Notes: generated by a model from the sequence alone, not told the origin. A stretch of 64,000 nucleotides of DNA from Rhizobium etli 8C-3 (GCF_001908375.1 NZ_CP017241.1:1243001-1307000); one strand, 5' to 3'. Positions 43,076 through 54,285 are shown, counted from the stretch's first letter. Program-made: numbers and translations.

Positions 43076-43225
43076 TCAGGCCTGGGCGATCTTCTTGACG
43101 AGGGCCGGCTTGCTCTTCAGCATCAGCGCGGCGGCCAGAACGGCCTTGAGCCCGAGCGGGCGGTAATGTGAGCTCAGATCCGGCTTTGCCGCTTGTTCCG
43201 CCTGGTCTGTCTTCTTCGAGGTCAC
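43076..43225 (-). CDS. small conserved-looking hypothetical protein
   Basis: A 49-residue protein starting at GTG 43225 with GGAGAGTATC upstream. It has a basic, Lys/Gln-rich N-terminus and a helical C-terminal half (LSSHYRPLGLKAVLAAALML, then KSKPALVKKIAQA). The hydrophobic LKAVLAAALML segment could be a short amphipathic or membrane-associating helix. I recognise the general type as a rhizobial small protein but know no function. It is isolated between yedK and pssA. Confidence 0.6.
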   Translation of the reverse strand: MTSKKTDQAEQAAKPDLSSHYRPLGLKAVLAAALMLKSKPALVKKIAQA

Positions 43226-43392
43226 GATACTCTCCTTACGCGATTCCCTAGACTCTTCATTGATCTGCTCTTTTGTTGCCAAAAACGACGAAATAGAGGC
43301 ATGATCTATCAGGAATTGTGTACGCAATGCACATTGCGCGAGGCTTGATGCGAAGCCTCGGGTCCGTCGGGCCTTACCGGGAGACTGCTAAA

Positions 43393-44238
43393 TCAGATGT
43401 GGCGGCCCATATCGTCGTCACCGTCGCCCGGTTCTTCGATCGTGAGCGTACCGTATTTCAATCGCCACCTCCGTGCTCCGAAGGGCAGCGACAGCAGGTA
43501 GACGATGACGGTAAACACCATGACTTCCCAGGTGAAACTCATCAGCAGAGCGACATAGAGCACGACGCCGAGCATCAGCGGCAGCACCAGATCGCGCCGC
43601 AATCGGCTGCCTTCCGACTTGCCGGACCAGACCGGCAGGCGGCTGATCAAAAGGAAAGCGATCAGGACCGTATAGGCCGAAGAGATATAGGCGAAGGTGC
43701 GGTCTTCGGTGAGGCCGAGGAAGCCGAGATAGACGGGCAGCAGCACCAGCATGGCGCCGGCAGGAGCAGGCACGCCGACGAAATATTCAGATTGCCAGGG
43801 CGCGCGATTTTCCCGTTCCGCCATGACATTGAAGCGGGCAAGGCGGAGGCCTGCGGCGATTGCATAGATCAGCGCGGCGATCCAGCCGATGGAGCGGGCG
43901 CTGTCCAGCGCAAAGACATAGACGACGAGAGCGGGCGCGACACCGAAATTGACGATGTCGGCGAGCGAATCCATCTGCGCGCCGAATTTGGAGGTTGCTT
44001 TCATCAAGCGGGCGACGCGCCCATCGATGCCGTCGAGAAAGGCGGCCAGCAGCACCATTATCACCGCCAGCTCGTAACGGCTCTCGAAAGCGAGGCGGAT
44101 GCCGGTGAGGCCTGCGCAGATCGCCAGTATCGTGATGAGATTGGGAACGACGAGGCGCAGCGGAATTTCGCGGAGCCGGGGACCGCGTGCCGAATCGTTC
44201 GGACCGTTCGGTTCGAAGGGCGGAAAAGGCGTCTCCAT
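43393..44238 (-). CDS. pssA: CDP-diacylglycerol-serine O-phosphatidyltransferase
   Basis: A 281-residue inner-membrane enzyme making phosphatidylserine from CDP-diacylglycerol and serine. The CDP-alcohol phosphotransferase motif D-G-x2-A-R-x8-G-x3-D-x3-D is complete in DGRVARLMKATSKFG followed by AQMDSLAD. Several membrane helices follow (about 110-250). ATG at 44238 is chosen because ATGGAGCGCGCT offers a ribosome binding site; ATG at 44250 is an alternative. It starts 17 bases after psd, so the two-step phosphatidylethanolamine route is one operon. Confidence 0.95.
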   Translation of the reverse strand: METPFPPFEPNGPNDSARGPRLREIPLRLVVPNLITILAICAGLTGIRLAFESRYELAVIMVLLAAFLDGIDGRVARLMKATSKFGAQMDSLADIVNFGVAPALVVYVFALDSARSIGWIAALIYAIAAGLRLARFNVMAERENRAPWQSEYFVGVPAPAGAMLVLLPVYLGFLGLTEDRTFAYISSAYTVLIAFLLISRLPVWSGKSEGSRLRRDLVLPLMLGVVLYVALLMSFTWEVMVFTVIVYLLSLPFGARRWRLKYGTLTIEEPGDGDDDMGRHI

Positions 44239-44255
44239 AGCGCGCTCCATTCGAT

Positions 44256-44954
44256 CTAGCTGCGGCGGCTGATGACCGGTCCCTTGGGGGAGCCGAATTC
44301 AGCAAGTACCGTTTCGCCTGCAATCGCCGTCTGGCCGAGCGAAACACGTGCTGCTGCGGCGGCCGGCAGGAAAACATCGAGCCTGGAGCCGAAGCGGATA
44401 AGGCCGAAGCGCTCGCCGGCATCCAGCGGCTCGTTATTATTGGCCCAGCACAGAATACGGCGGGCGACGAGGCCCGCGATCTGCACGACGCCGATCTGGC
44501 CGCGGACAGTCTCGATGACCAGACCATTGCGCTCGTTGTCTTCGCTGGCCTTGTCGAGCTCGGCATTCGCGAAGCTGCCAGACCGGTAGTTGATGCTGAC
44601 GACGCGGCCACGCATCGGTGCGCGGTTTACATGGCAGTTGAAGACGTTCATGAAGACGGAGATGCGCAGCATCGGCTCGTTGCCGAGGTTCAGCTCGGCG
44701 GGCGGCGTCACCATCTGGATCGAAGAGACCTTGCCATCGGCAGGCGAGATCACCAGGTCATCGTCCTGCGGGGTCATGCGCTCGGGATCACGGAAGAAGT
44801 AAGCGCACCAGAGCGTCAGGACGAGACCGACCCAGAAGAGCGGCTCGAATATCCAGCCAAGGATCAGCGACGCTACGAAGAAGGCGGCAACGAATACATA
44901 ACCTTCCTTGTGCACCGGAACGATGGTGTTTCGAACGGTATTGAGCAAGCTCAT
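44256..44954 (-). CDS. psd: phosphatidylserine decarboxylase proenzyme
   Basis: A 232-residue short-form decarboxylase producing phosphatidylethanolamine. The self-cleavage site that makes the pyruvoyl group lies in the Gly-Ser of [13 protein letters not shown] near residue 187. N-terminal membrane helices ([38 protein letters not shown]) and [13 protein letters not shown] are typical of the rhizobial and archaeal-like PSD type. It is the first gene of the psd-pssA pair. Phosphatidylethanolamine is also the precursor of methylated lipids in rhizobia. Confidence 0.95.
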   Translation of the reverse strand: MSLLNTVRNTIVPVHKEGYVFVAAFFVASLILGWIFEPLFWVGLVLTLWCAYFFRDPERMTPQDDDLVISPADGKVSSIQMVTPPAELNLGNEPMLRISVFMNVFNCHVNRAPMRGRVVSINYRSGSFANAELDKASEDNERNGLVIETVRGQIGVVQIAGLVARRILCWANNNEPLDAGERFGLIRFGSRLDVFLPAAAAARVSLGQTAIAGETVLAEFGSPKGPVISRRS

Positions 44955-45095
44955 CGACGCTGATCTCCTCGCGCTTTTTTCGTTCCCGCTGGTTACAGAA
45001 AAAGTCCTGCGGGAGCAATGCCGTGCCGCTACCGCCCGACCTTATGGCATGGTTCTAAACAGCAAAACGACAGAGCGGCTCTTTGGTTCGAACGA

Positions 45096-46973
45096 TCAGC
45101 TTGCCGGCGCCAGACGGGCAACAATGCCCAGGTCGTCGCTTTCGCGCACTTGCTTCAGATGCTCCTCCGCCTGCGTTGCTTCGCGCTGGCGGTTCCACAT
45201 CGAGGCGTAGAGGCCGTTTTTCTCGAGCAGCGCCGCATGCGTACCGCGCTCGGCTATCTCGCCACCTTTCAAGACGATAATCTCATCCGCGCCGATGACA
45301 GTGGACAGGCGGTGGGCGATGACGAGTGTCGTGCGGTTCTTCGAAACGACGTCAAGGGCCTCCTGGATTTCCCGCTCCGTCGTCGTGTCGAGCGCCGATG
45401 TCGCCTCGTCGAGGATCAGGATCGGGGGCGCCTTGAGGATGGTGCGGGCTATGGCGACGCGCTGTTTCTCGCCGCCAGAAAGCTTCAATCCGCGCTCGCC
45501 GACCTTGGTTTCGAAACCCTCCGGCAATAACTCGATGAAATGCGCGATCTGGGCAATTTCAGCAGCCGTCTTCACCTCGGCATCGCCGGCCGACGGGCGG
45601 CCGTAGCGGATATTGTAGGCAACCGTGTCATTGAAGAGCACGGTATCCTGTGGAACCATGCCGATCGCCGATCGAAGGCTCTTTTGGGTGACATGGCGAA
45701 TATCCTGGCCGTCGACGGTGATCGCGCCGCTCTGGATATCGTAAAAACGGTAGAGCAGGCGCGAAAGCGTCGATTTGCCGGCGCCGGACGGGCCGACGAC
45801 TGCGACGGTCTTGCCGGCGGGGACTTCGAAGGAAATTCCCTTAAGGATCGGGCGCAGCGGATCGTAGGAGAAATGCACGTCCTTGAAGCTGATGGCGCCC
45901 TGATCAATCCTGAGCGGGGCAGCGTCGGGCGCATCGGTTACCTCGGGCGTCACGTCGAGCAGGTCGAACATCTGCTCGATATCAGTCAGTCCCTGGCGGA
46001 TTTCGCGATAGACGAAGCCGATGAAGTTCAGTGGCACGGAAAGCTGCAGCAGCATGGAATTGACGAAGACGAAGTCGCCGATGGTCTGCTCGCCGCGCTG
46101 GACGGCAAAGGCTGAAAGCAAAAGCATGGCCGTCGTGCCGAGGCCGAAGATGACGCCCTGGCCGAAGTTCAGCCAGCCGAGCGAGGTCCAGACATCGGTC
46201 GCTGCCTTCTCGTAGCGTTCCATCGACCTGTCGAAGCGTTTTGCCTCCATCTCTTCGTTGCCGAAATACTTGACGGTCTCGAAGTTGAGCAGCGAATCGA
46301 TCGCCTTGGTGTTGGCGTCGGTATCGCTTTCGTTCATCGTCCGGCGGATGGCGATGCGCCAGTCCGACGCGCGGATCGTGAACCAGATATAGGCCCAGAC
46401 GGTGAAGGCGGTCACTGCGAGATAGGAAAAACCGTAGCCCCACCAGAAGATCACGGCGGTCAGCAGGAATTCTATGACGGTCGGAACCGAGTTCAGGATC
46501 GTGAAGCGCACGATCGTCTCGATACCCTTCGTGCCGCGCTCGATGATTCGCGACAAGCCGCCGGTCTTGCGCTCCAGATGGAAGCGCAGCGAGAGTTCGT
46601 GGATGTGCACGAAAGTCCGGTAGGCGAGCTGGCGCACGGCGTATTGGCCGACGCTTGCAAACAGCGCGTCGCGCAGTTGATTGAGGCCAAGCTGGATCAG
46701 GCGGGTGAGGTTATAGGCGATGACCAGCACGGTCGCCCCGACGAGGAGCGGGGGCAGGGTTCCGGCGAGATCCACGCGGCCATTCAGGGCATCGGTCGAC
46801 CATTTGAAGAAATACGGAACGAGCAGCAGCACAAACTTGGAGACGAGCAGATAGACCGTTGCCCAGACGACGCGCATCTTGAGGTCCGTCCGGCCGGAAG
46901 GCCACATGTAGGGCCAAAGATTGAAGAGCGTCCGCAGGAGGTTGGATTGCGAAACCGTCTTGCTGTTTGCCAT
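45096..46973 (-). CDS. ABC transporter, fused permease and ATPase (ATM1/heavy-metal type)
   Basis: A 625-residue half-transporter. Six membrane helices lie in residues about 25-330 (LVSKFVLLLVPYFFKW, VIEFLLTAVIFWWGYGF and others), with the sequence type NESDTDANTKAIDSLLNFE-VKYFGNE that marks the ATM1/HMT1 group, which exports glutathione-linked sulfur or metal compounds. The ATPase domain (about 365-600) has GPSGAGKST, LSGGEKQRVAIART, LILDEATSALD and the switch histidine in IAHRLST. ATG at 46973 (MANSKTVSQSNLL) is preceded by GGAGATAAGC. It stands alone, 141 bases upstream of psd. Confidence 0.93.
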   Translation of the reverse strand: MANSKTVSQSNLLRTLFNLWPYMWPSGRTDLKMRVVWATVYLLVSKFVLLLVPYFFKWSTDALNGRVDLAGTLPPLLVGATVLVIAYNLTRLIQLGLNQLRDALFASVGQYAVRQLAYRTFVHIHELSLRFHLERKTGGLSRIIERGTKGIETIVRFTILNSVPTVIEFLLTAVIFWWGYGFSYLAVTAFTVWAYIWFTIRASDWRIAIRRTMNESDTDANTKAIDSLLNFETVKYFGNEEMEAKRFDRSMERYEKAATDVWTSLGWLNFGQGVIFGLGTTAMLLLSAFAVQRGEQTIGDFVFVNSMLLQLSVPLNFIGFVYREIRQGLTDIEQMFDLLDVTPEVTDAPDAAPLRIDQGAISFKDVHFSYDPLRPILKGISFEVPAGKTVAVVGPSGAGKSTLSRLLYRFYDIQSGAITVDGQDIRHVTQKSLRSAIGMVPQDTVLFNDTVAYNIRYGRPSAGDAEVKTAAEIAQIAHFIELLPEGFETKVGERGLKLSGGEKQRVAIARTILKAPPILILDEATSALDTTTEREIQEALDVVSKNRTTLVIAHRLSTVIGADEIIVLKGGEIAERGTHAALLEKNGLYASMWNRQREATQAEEHLKQVRESDDLGIVARLAPAS

Positions 46974-47138
46974 GCTTATCTCCAGCCCGGTCGGGCTCGG
47001 CCGCTGATGCGGTGTTTCGATACGGCAAAAGTGCAAAAAGCGGAGATGCCCGCTTGAGCCTCCGCAGACAGGATCGCCGTCTCCGCCACATAGGGTGCGC
47101 GGCATGCGAATGCAACATGTGAAAACCCAGGGGAAGAC

Positions 47139-47169
47139 AAAGGCCGGGCGCGATATCGGCCCGGCCTTT
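47139..47169 (-). terminator. terminator downstream of the LysM-protein gene
   Basis: AAAGGCCGGGC (47139-47149) pairs perfectly with GCCCGGCCTTT (47159-47169) around GCGATATCG. On the minus strand the stem follows the LysM gene stop by 17 bases and ends in CTTTGTCTTCCCC. The symmetry would let it act from either direction. Confidence 0.8.
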
Positions 47170-47186
47170 CCATCACCTGGTCCGGC

Positions 47187-49187
47187 TTAGAGGTGCTCGC
47201 CGGAAATACGCTTGCGATGAAGCTCTTCGGCGTTCGGCAGGGCTTCCTTCGGCAGGCCGAAAATCTGGCCGGGCAGGATGCGGTCCGGATTGTTGATCTG
47301 GGTTTCGTTCGCCATGTAGATCGTCGTGTAGCGCACGCCGAGGCCATAGACGCGGCGCGAAATCTGCCACAGCGTGTCGCCGCGGCGGATGATGACGGCG
47401 GTGTTATTTGCCGTCAGTGGCGCCTGCTCGATCGTCTTCGGCTGGTTCGGATCGGCCGCAACTTCGCTTGAAGCCGGTGCACTGCCAGCCTTTGGCGCAG
47501 GCGAGGCTGTAAGACCATCAATCGCCGTCCCAAGCTTTGCGAGAGCGTCGCCTACGGATTGTGTATCCTTCGGCAGTGCCTGGAGCATGGCGAGCGCGCT
47601 TGAGGCCGACTGCGAGGCTGCGCCTGCCGTCTGCTTGAAGGCAGGCGTTGCTTCTGCTGCCGGACGGAATTCGACGACAGAGCGAAGCGCGAATTCGGTT
47701 GCTGAACGGGCTGCCGCAAGCTGCTCGGCGCCGGGAAGCTTGCCGTCGGCAAAAAGGCCCTTCAGCAGCCCAAACGCCTTGCCCGCATCTGCTCTCAACT
47801 TGCCGAGTTCGCCTTCATCGAGAGGAACCATCGCGACACCAGCGTCGGGTAAGGGTGGTCTGGCGGGCTGGGCTGCTACGGTGACCTGGTCGCCTGCCGG
47901 GCGGGTGAAATTGACGGAGGCGCGAATGAGAACCTTGCCGCTGCTGTCGACGACATCGACGCGGATCTTGTGGTCGCCGACCGAAAGGTCCATCACGCCG
48001 TCGATGACGAAATGCCCGTCGCCGCCTGCGGTTGCCTTGCCGATCAGGGCGTCGTCCGCATAGGCGATCACGTTGGCGTTCGGCTTGGCGGTGCCAGCGA
48101 TGAAGATCTTCTTGCCTTCGATTTCAACCGCGTTGACCATCACTTCGGCCGGAGCTGCAGCACTTGCGCCTGCCTGCGGCGCATCGGGAACTACCGGTGC
48201 GTTATTGGCGATCTCCGGCGAGCCGGCCGGCAAACCGGGCTGAGCGGAAGCCTGTTCGCCTGCTGCGGGCTGAGCAGCCGGCGTGCCGGCCGTGGGCGCC
48301 GTGATGATGCGGCTTGCTGCGCCTGGCTTGGAAACCATGGCGAGCAGCTCGGAGCTGCTGCCGTCCTTCGGCACGGAAACGGTTGCGACTTCTTCGGAAG
48401 TCAGGCTCTTGCCGTCCTTGCCGGTCGCCTTGAGCACGAGCTGGTGGTCGCCAGGCGCCAGAGGGTTGTCGAGGACGGCGGCAAAATCACCGGTCGGCCC
48501 GACATTCGTCGTGGTGACGACCTTGTCGCCGTCCATGACTTCGAGCTTGCTGTTGGGCGTGGCCGAACCAGCGATGACGGTGGATCCGTCCGGCTCTACG
48601 CGCAGGACGTCGAAAGCGGGGAGCTTTGAGCCGATATTCGCATCGGTCGCCGGTGGGGTCGCCGCAGGCTGGCTTCCCATCGCGCCGGTCAGTTCGGCTT
48701 CGGCCTTGGTAATGGCGGCAAGCGCGTCGGCGGTGTTTTCCGGCAGGGCCTGGACGATTGCAAGCGCCTTTACCGCGCCGACCTTGGCTTTCGTGGCGGC
48801 AGTCGCGGTCGCCGGATCGGTGCCTTCGGGGATTGCGAAGTCGGCGAGCGCCTTCAGCGAGCCAGCCGCCTTCGTCCTGGCGGCATCGAATGCTTCGACG
48901 GTCGGACCCTTGCCGTCCGCAAAGAGCGCCTTAAGTTGCGTGAGAGACTGACCTGCGTCGGCCGAAAGACGGCCGAGCTTCTCGGTCGTAGCCGCGTCGG
49001 CAGCCGCGTTCCGCGCGCTCTTGCCGGCTTCTTCAACCGTGTTCTTGACCTCGGAGCCTGCTTGATTGATGGCATCGCCGATTTTCGACGTGTCTTCGCC
49101 GATCCGGGGCATGACCACGAAGACCATCAGAAGGATCGCAACTGCAAGCACTGCGAAGGCCAGCAAGCCGGCACGATTTCTCATCAT
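47187..49187 (-). CDS. membrane-anchored Ig-like and LysM-domain protein with internal duplication
   Basis: A 666-residue envelope protein. One N-terminal membrane helix (about 7-26) anchors it, leaving the rest in the periplasm. Then: helical module A (70-165), Ig-like domain 1 (190-272), a Pro/Ala linker, Ig-like domain 2 (348-428), helical module A' (460-560), and a C-terminal LysM (597-646, VIIRRGDTLWQISRRVYGLG...NETQINNPDRILPGQIFGLP). A and A' share LG-L-ADAG, LK-LFADGK and AAR positions, so they are an internal duplicate. LysM binds peptidoglycan, so the protein probably links inner membrane and wall. GGGGAGAG precedes the ATG. Its function is not known. Confidence 0.88.
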   Translation of the reverse strand: MMRNRAGLLAFAVLAVAILLMVFVVMPRIGEDTSKIGDAINQAGSEVKNTVEEAGKSARNAAADAATTEKLGRLSADAGQSLTQLKALFADGKGPTVEAFDAARTKAAGSLKALADFAIPEGTDPATATAATKAKVGAVKALAIVQALPENTADALAAITKAEAELTGAMGSQPAATPPATDANIGSKLPAFDVLRVEPDGSTVIAGSATPNSKLEVMDGDKVVTTTNVGPTGDFAAVLDNPLAPGDHQLVLKATGKDGKSLTSEEVATVSVPKDGSSSELLAMVSKPGAASRIITAPTAGTPAAQPAAGEQASAQPGLPAGSPEIANNAPVVPDAPQAGASAAAPAEVMVNAVEIEGKKIFIAGTAKPNANVIAYADDALIGKATAGGDGHFVIDGVMDLSVGDHKIRVDVVDSSGKVLIRASVNFTRPAGDQVTVAAQPARPPLPDAGVAMVPLDEGELGKLRADAGKAFGLLKGLFADGKLPGAEQLAAARSATEFALRSVVEFRPAAEATPAFKQTAGAASQSASSALAMLQALPKDTQSVGDALAKLGTAIDGLTASPAPKAGSAPASSEVAADPNQPKTIEQAPLTANNTAVIIRRGDTLWQISRRVYGLGVRYTTIYMANETQINNPDRILPGQIFGLPKEALPNAEELHRKRISGEHL

Positions 49188-49342
49188 TCACTCTCCCCAG
49201 ACGGCAAATGTGCCGTAGTATTAAAAATTGCTAGCGATTCCCGTTGCTTTTCACAAGCATTCAAAGCAGAGACGCAGGCTCAACGCGCAGCTTTTGTGTC
49301 ATTTTTCTTGACTGCGCAGGCATGGAATAGTTGTTTTCCCAT

Positions 49343-49966
49343 ATGAGCGATCAATCTCACTCAATTCAGTCCATCTGTGTCTACTGCGGGTCGAGGCCCG
49401 GACGCGATACGGCATACATGGCCGCCGGGCGCTCGCTCGGCAAGGAAATCGCCGAATACGGCCTGCGGCTCGTCTATGGCGGCGGCACCAAAGGCATCAT
49501 GGGTGCTGTTGCGAGCGGCGTGCTTTCCAATGGGGGGCAGGTGACCGGCATCATCCCCGAATTCCTGATCGACATGGAGGCGACGCGCCATTCCCTCGGC
49601 CAGCTCAACGAGCTCATTGTAACCCCGGACATGCATGCGCGCAAACACCTGATGTTCGAACGTTCCGATGCCTTCGTGGCACTGCCGGGCGGGATCGGCA
49701 CGCTGGAGGAGATCGTCGAGATCATGACCTGGGCGCAGCTTGCCCGTCACGAAAAACCGATGGTCTTCGCCAACATCAAGGGCTTCTGGGACCCGATGAT
49801 GGAACTGATGAAGCACATGACGGATGAGGGCTTCGTGCACACCGCCCATCGCGTGCAGCCGCTCGTCATCGACGACGTCTCCGGCATTATTCCAGCCATC
49901 ATGGCACAGGCAGCCGAACTCGCTGCCGACCGTGAGGGCGAAGATGCCGTGATTTCGAAGATGTGA
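49343..49966 (+). CDS. LOG-family protein (TIGR00730 Rossmann fold)
   Basis: A 207-residue member of the family that includes cytokinin-activating LOG enzymes and bacterial nucleoside 5'-monophosphate phosphoribohydrolases. The Rossmann ICVYCGSRPG at the start, YGGGTKGIMGAVA, and PGGIGTLEEIVEIMTWAQL (the PGGxGT nucleotide-binding motif) are intact. In rhizobia such an enzyme could release free cytokinin bases, but nucleotide salvage is equally possible. No ribosome binding site is obvious before the ATG at 49343. Confidence 0.9.
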   Translation: MSDQSHSIQSICVYCGSRPGRDTAYMAAGRSLGKEIAEYGLRLVYGGGTKGIMGAVASGVLSNGGQVTGIIPEFLIDMEATRHSLGQLNELIVTPDMHARKHLMFERSDAFVALPGGIGTLEEIVEIMTWAQLARHEKPMVFANIKGFWDPMMELMKHMTDEGFVHTAHRVQPLVIDDVSGIIPAIMAQAAELAADREGEDAVISKM

Positions 49967-49975
49967 GACGCTTGC

Positions 49976-50890
49976 TCAGCGCCCGCGGTTTGCGATCAGC
50001 ATCGACCACGTATAGAGCACGAGGCCTGCCCAGATGAGCGGGAAGGCGATCATGCGCGCCGTATCAAGCGGTTCGTGGAAGACGAAGATCGCGATCAGGA
50101 AAATCATCGTCGGCGCGATGTACTGCATGATTCCGATCGTCGAGAGCTTCAGAAGCTTTGCGCCGTTGGCGTAGATCATCAGCGGCGCGGCAGTGACGAT
50201 ACCGCAGCCGAAGAGCAGCGCTGTATCGCTGAAGCCGGTCTGAACGAAGTGGCCTTCGCCACTGAACAACTCCAGATAGACGATGTAGAGGACGGCCGGA
50301 ACGCTCAGAATCAGTACCTCGAGCAGAAAGCCCTGGTTGGGGCCGAGCGGCAATGTCTTGCGGAAGAAGGCATAGAAGGCCCAGCTGAAGGCGAGGGTCA
50401 GCGCCACCCACGGAAGCCCGCCTCCGTCGACGGCAAGAACGACAACGGCAATGGCCGCAAGGCCGATTGCGACGATCTGGGCGGGGCGCAGCTTCTCCTT
50501 GAGCAGCACCGAGCCCATGAAGATGCTGATCAGCGGGTTTATGAAATAGCCCATGGCGGCATCGAGCGAATGTCCGGCGCCGATCGCCCAGACATAGGTA
50601 CCCCAGTTAACGGTGATGAGGGCTGCCGTCAGTGCAGCCATTGCGAGCATGCGCGGCGAACGCAGCGCGTCCCGGATGTCCTGCGTACGTCCGAGCGCAA
50701 GCAGCACGAGGCCGGCAATCGGAACAGACCAGAGCACGCGATGGGCAATCACCTCCGCCGGCGAAATATGCGCCAGCGCCTTCATGTAGATCGGCAGGAA
50801 TCCCCACAGAAGATAAGCCGTCAGTGCAAAGGCGAAGCCGCGTGCACTATCTTCGTTCTTGATGGCAGGAGAGCTCGCTTCGGCAGACAT
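49976..50890 (-). CDS. rarD: RarD family EamA transporter
   Basis: A 304-residue inner-membrane protein with ten predicted helices in two EamA repeats. The family-specific GFAFALTAYLLWGFLPIYMKAL, SPAEVIAHRVLWSVP and LQYIAPT-like MQYIAPTMIFLIAIFVFHE are present. RarD proteins are annotated as chloramphenicol-sensitive permeases; physiological substrate is unknown. It is convergent with the LOG-family gene with nine bases between stops. Confidence 0.9.
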   Translation of the reverse strand: MSAEASSPAIKNEDSARGFAFALTAYLLWGFLPIYMKALAHISPAEVIAHRVLWSVPIAGLVLLALGRTQDIRDALRSPRMLAMAALTAALITVNWGTYVWAIGAGHSLDAAMGYFINPLISIFMGSVLLKEKLRPAQIVAIGLAAIAVVVLAVDGGGLPWVALTLAFSWAFYAFFRKTLPLGPNQGFLLEVLILSVPAVLYIVYLELFSGEGHFVQTGFSDTALLFGCGIVTAAPLMIYANGAKLLKLSTIGIMQYIAPTMIFLIAIFVFHEPLDTARMIAFPLIWAGLVLYTWSMLIANRGR

Positions 50891-51146
50891 CAGGTGTTTC
50901 CAGTTTTGTTCTTCTTCTGATCTCGATTAGCCTAAGTGCCATGAATAGACCAATTCATTTCGGTGAATGGATTGTCAGCGGATTTGAGGCGGGGGACTTG
51001 CCCGGCTTTGGAGAACGAGCCGCCATACCGGCAGATTGATGCCCGCAAGATACTGGCAAAGCCAGGTGTTGCGAGGAACCGCAGGCTGGTTGCGGCCCTA
51101 GCCAAAGCGGCGCGTGATAAATTGTCAGGTTTTCTCGTGGAGATCT

Positions 51147-52763
51147 TCACTGCGCCGCGATCTTGCCTGCCAGCTGCCGGTTCTTCATCAGCTTGTAGAT
51201 TACGGAATCCATCAGCGCCTGGAACGAGGCGTCGATGATGTTTTCCGACACGCCCACCGTCCACCAGCGCACGCCGTCGCTGTCGGTGGATTCGATCAGC
51301 ACGCGCGTGATGGCTTCGGTGCCGCCATTGAGGATACGCACCTTGAAGTCGGCGAGAACCAGGTCGTCGATCTCGTGCTGATACTTGCCGAAATCCTTGC
51401 GTAGCGCCAGGTCGAGCGCGTTGACCGGGCCGTCTCCTTCCGCCACCGACATGATCGTGTGGCCGTCGATCACCATCTTCACGACGGCTTCCGAGACGAT
51501 CTTTACCCGACCGTGCGAGTCGAAACGGCGCTCGACCATCACGCGGAAGCCTTCGATTGCGAAGAACTCCGGGATGGTGCCAAGTGTGCGGCGGGCCAGA
51601 AGCTCGAAGCTCGCATCCGCCCCCTCATAGGCGTAGCCGGAAGCTTCGCGCTCCTTGACGATGGAAATCAGCCGATCGAGCTTCGGATCGTCCTTGGCGA
51701 CCTCGATGCCACGGCGTTTCAGGGCATTGATGAAGTTCGCCTTGCCGCCCTGGTCGGAGACCATGACCTTTCGGAAATTGCCGACGCTTTCCGGCGGCAC
51801 ATGCTCGTAGGTGCGCGGGTCCTTGAGCAGGGCGGAGGCATGGATGCCAGCCTTGGTGGCGAAGGCCGAAGCGCCGACATAGGGCAGTTGATGATCCGGT
51901 GAACGGTTCAGAAGCTCGTCGAAAGCGTGCGACAGGCGCGTGAGGTTCACCAGCCGATCCTGATCGATGGTAGTTTCGAAGCGGGTGCTATAGGTGTCCT
52001 TCAGGGCCAGCGTCGGGATCAGCGTCACCAGGTTGGCATTGCCGCAACGCTCGCCGATCCCGTTGAGCGTCCCTTGGATCTGGCGCACGCCGGCCTCGAC
52101 GGCCGCCAGCGAATTGGCAACTGCCTGGCCGGTATCGTTATGCGCGTGGATGCCGAGACAGAGGCCGGGAACGCCTGCTGCAATCACCGCCTCGACGACG
52201 GCGTGGATCTGCGGGGGCTGCGCGCCGCCATTGGTGTCGCATAGCACGACCCAGCGCGCTCCCGCTTCATAGGCGGTCGTCGCGCAGGCAAGCGCATAGG
52301 CGGGATTGGCCTTGTATCCATCGAAGAAATGCTCGCAATCGACCATCGCTTCCTTGCCGGCGGCGACGGCGGCCTTCACACTCTCGGCGATGCATGCGAG
52401 GTTTTCCTCGTTGGTGCATCCGAGGGCGACCTTGACGTGGTAGTCCCAGCTCTTGGCGACGAAGCAGATCGCGTCGCTCTTTGCCTGCAACAGCGCTGCA
52501 AGCCCCGGATCGTTGGAGGCTGAAACGCCGGGCCGCTTCGTCATGCCGAAGGCGACGAATGCTGCCTGGCTGGTGCGCTTTTCTGTGAAGAAGGCGGTAT
52601 CGGTCGGGTTCGCGCCCGGATATCCGCCCTCGACATAATCGATGCCGAACTCGTCCAGCATGGTTGCGATTGCAATCTTGTCCTCGACCGAGAAGTCGAT
52701 CCCGGGCGTCTGCTGCCCGTCGCGCAGGGTCGTGTCGAAGAGGTAGATTTTTTCTCTGGTCAC
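51147..52763 (-). CDS. cimA: citramalate synthase (2-isopropylmalate synthase/homocitrate synthase family)
   Basis: A 538-residue enzyme condensing pyruvate and acetyl-CoA to (R)-citramalate, an entry to isoleucine synthesis. The HMGL-like catalytic barrel has LFDTTLRDGQQTPGIDFSVEDK at the start, and metal ligands in GIHAHNDTGQAVANSLAAVEAG (about 225-245). The C-terminal LeuA-type regulatory dimer domain (about 400-535) is complete. The length and DGQQTPG wording fit CimA better than LeuA. GTG at 52763 with GGAGGCACC upstream is the start. A gap of 256 bases before rarD holds no recognisable gene. Confidence 0.92.
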   Translation of the reverse strand: MTREKIYLFDTTLRDGQQTPGIDFSVEDKIAIATMLDEFGIDYVEGGYPGANPTDTAFFTEKRTSQAAFVAFGMTKRPGVSASNDPGLAALLQAKSDAICFVAKSWDYHVKVALGCTNEENLACIAESVKAAVAAGKEAMVDCEHFFDGYKANPAYALACATTAYEAGARWVVLCDTNGGAQPPQIHAVVEAVIAAGVPGLCLGIHAHNDTGQAVANSLAAVEAGVRQIQGTLNGIGERCGNANLVTLIPTLALKDTYSTRFETTIDQDRLVNLTRLSHAFDELLNRSPDHQLPYVGASAFATKAGIHASALLKDPRTYEHVPPESVGNFRKVMVSDQGGKANFINALKRRGIEVAKDDPKLDRLISIVKEREASGYAYEGADASFELLARRTLGTIPEFFAIEGFRVMVERRFDSHGRVKIVSEAVVKMVIDGHTIMSVAEGDGPVNALDLALRKDFGKYQHEIDDLVLADFKVRILNGGTEAITRVLIESTDSDGVRWWTVGVSENIIDASFQALMDSVIYKLMKNRQLAGKIAAQ

Positions 52764-52855
52764 CGAGGTGCCTCCGAAGCATTTTATCTTGTGCAGTGCG
52801 GCTCGATCCCTCTGTCGGCTCTAAGAGGGGTGTCCACAACGCGCATCATGTGGCT

Positions 52856-54285
<1,430 letters not shown>

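Noticed and set aside
50891..51146. Possible gene in the rarD-cimA gap (frames on both strands)
   Set aside because: The frames run into the cimA 3' end, lack ribosome binding sites and show no family pattern; the gap appears non-coding.
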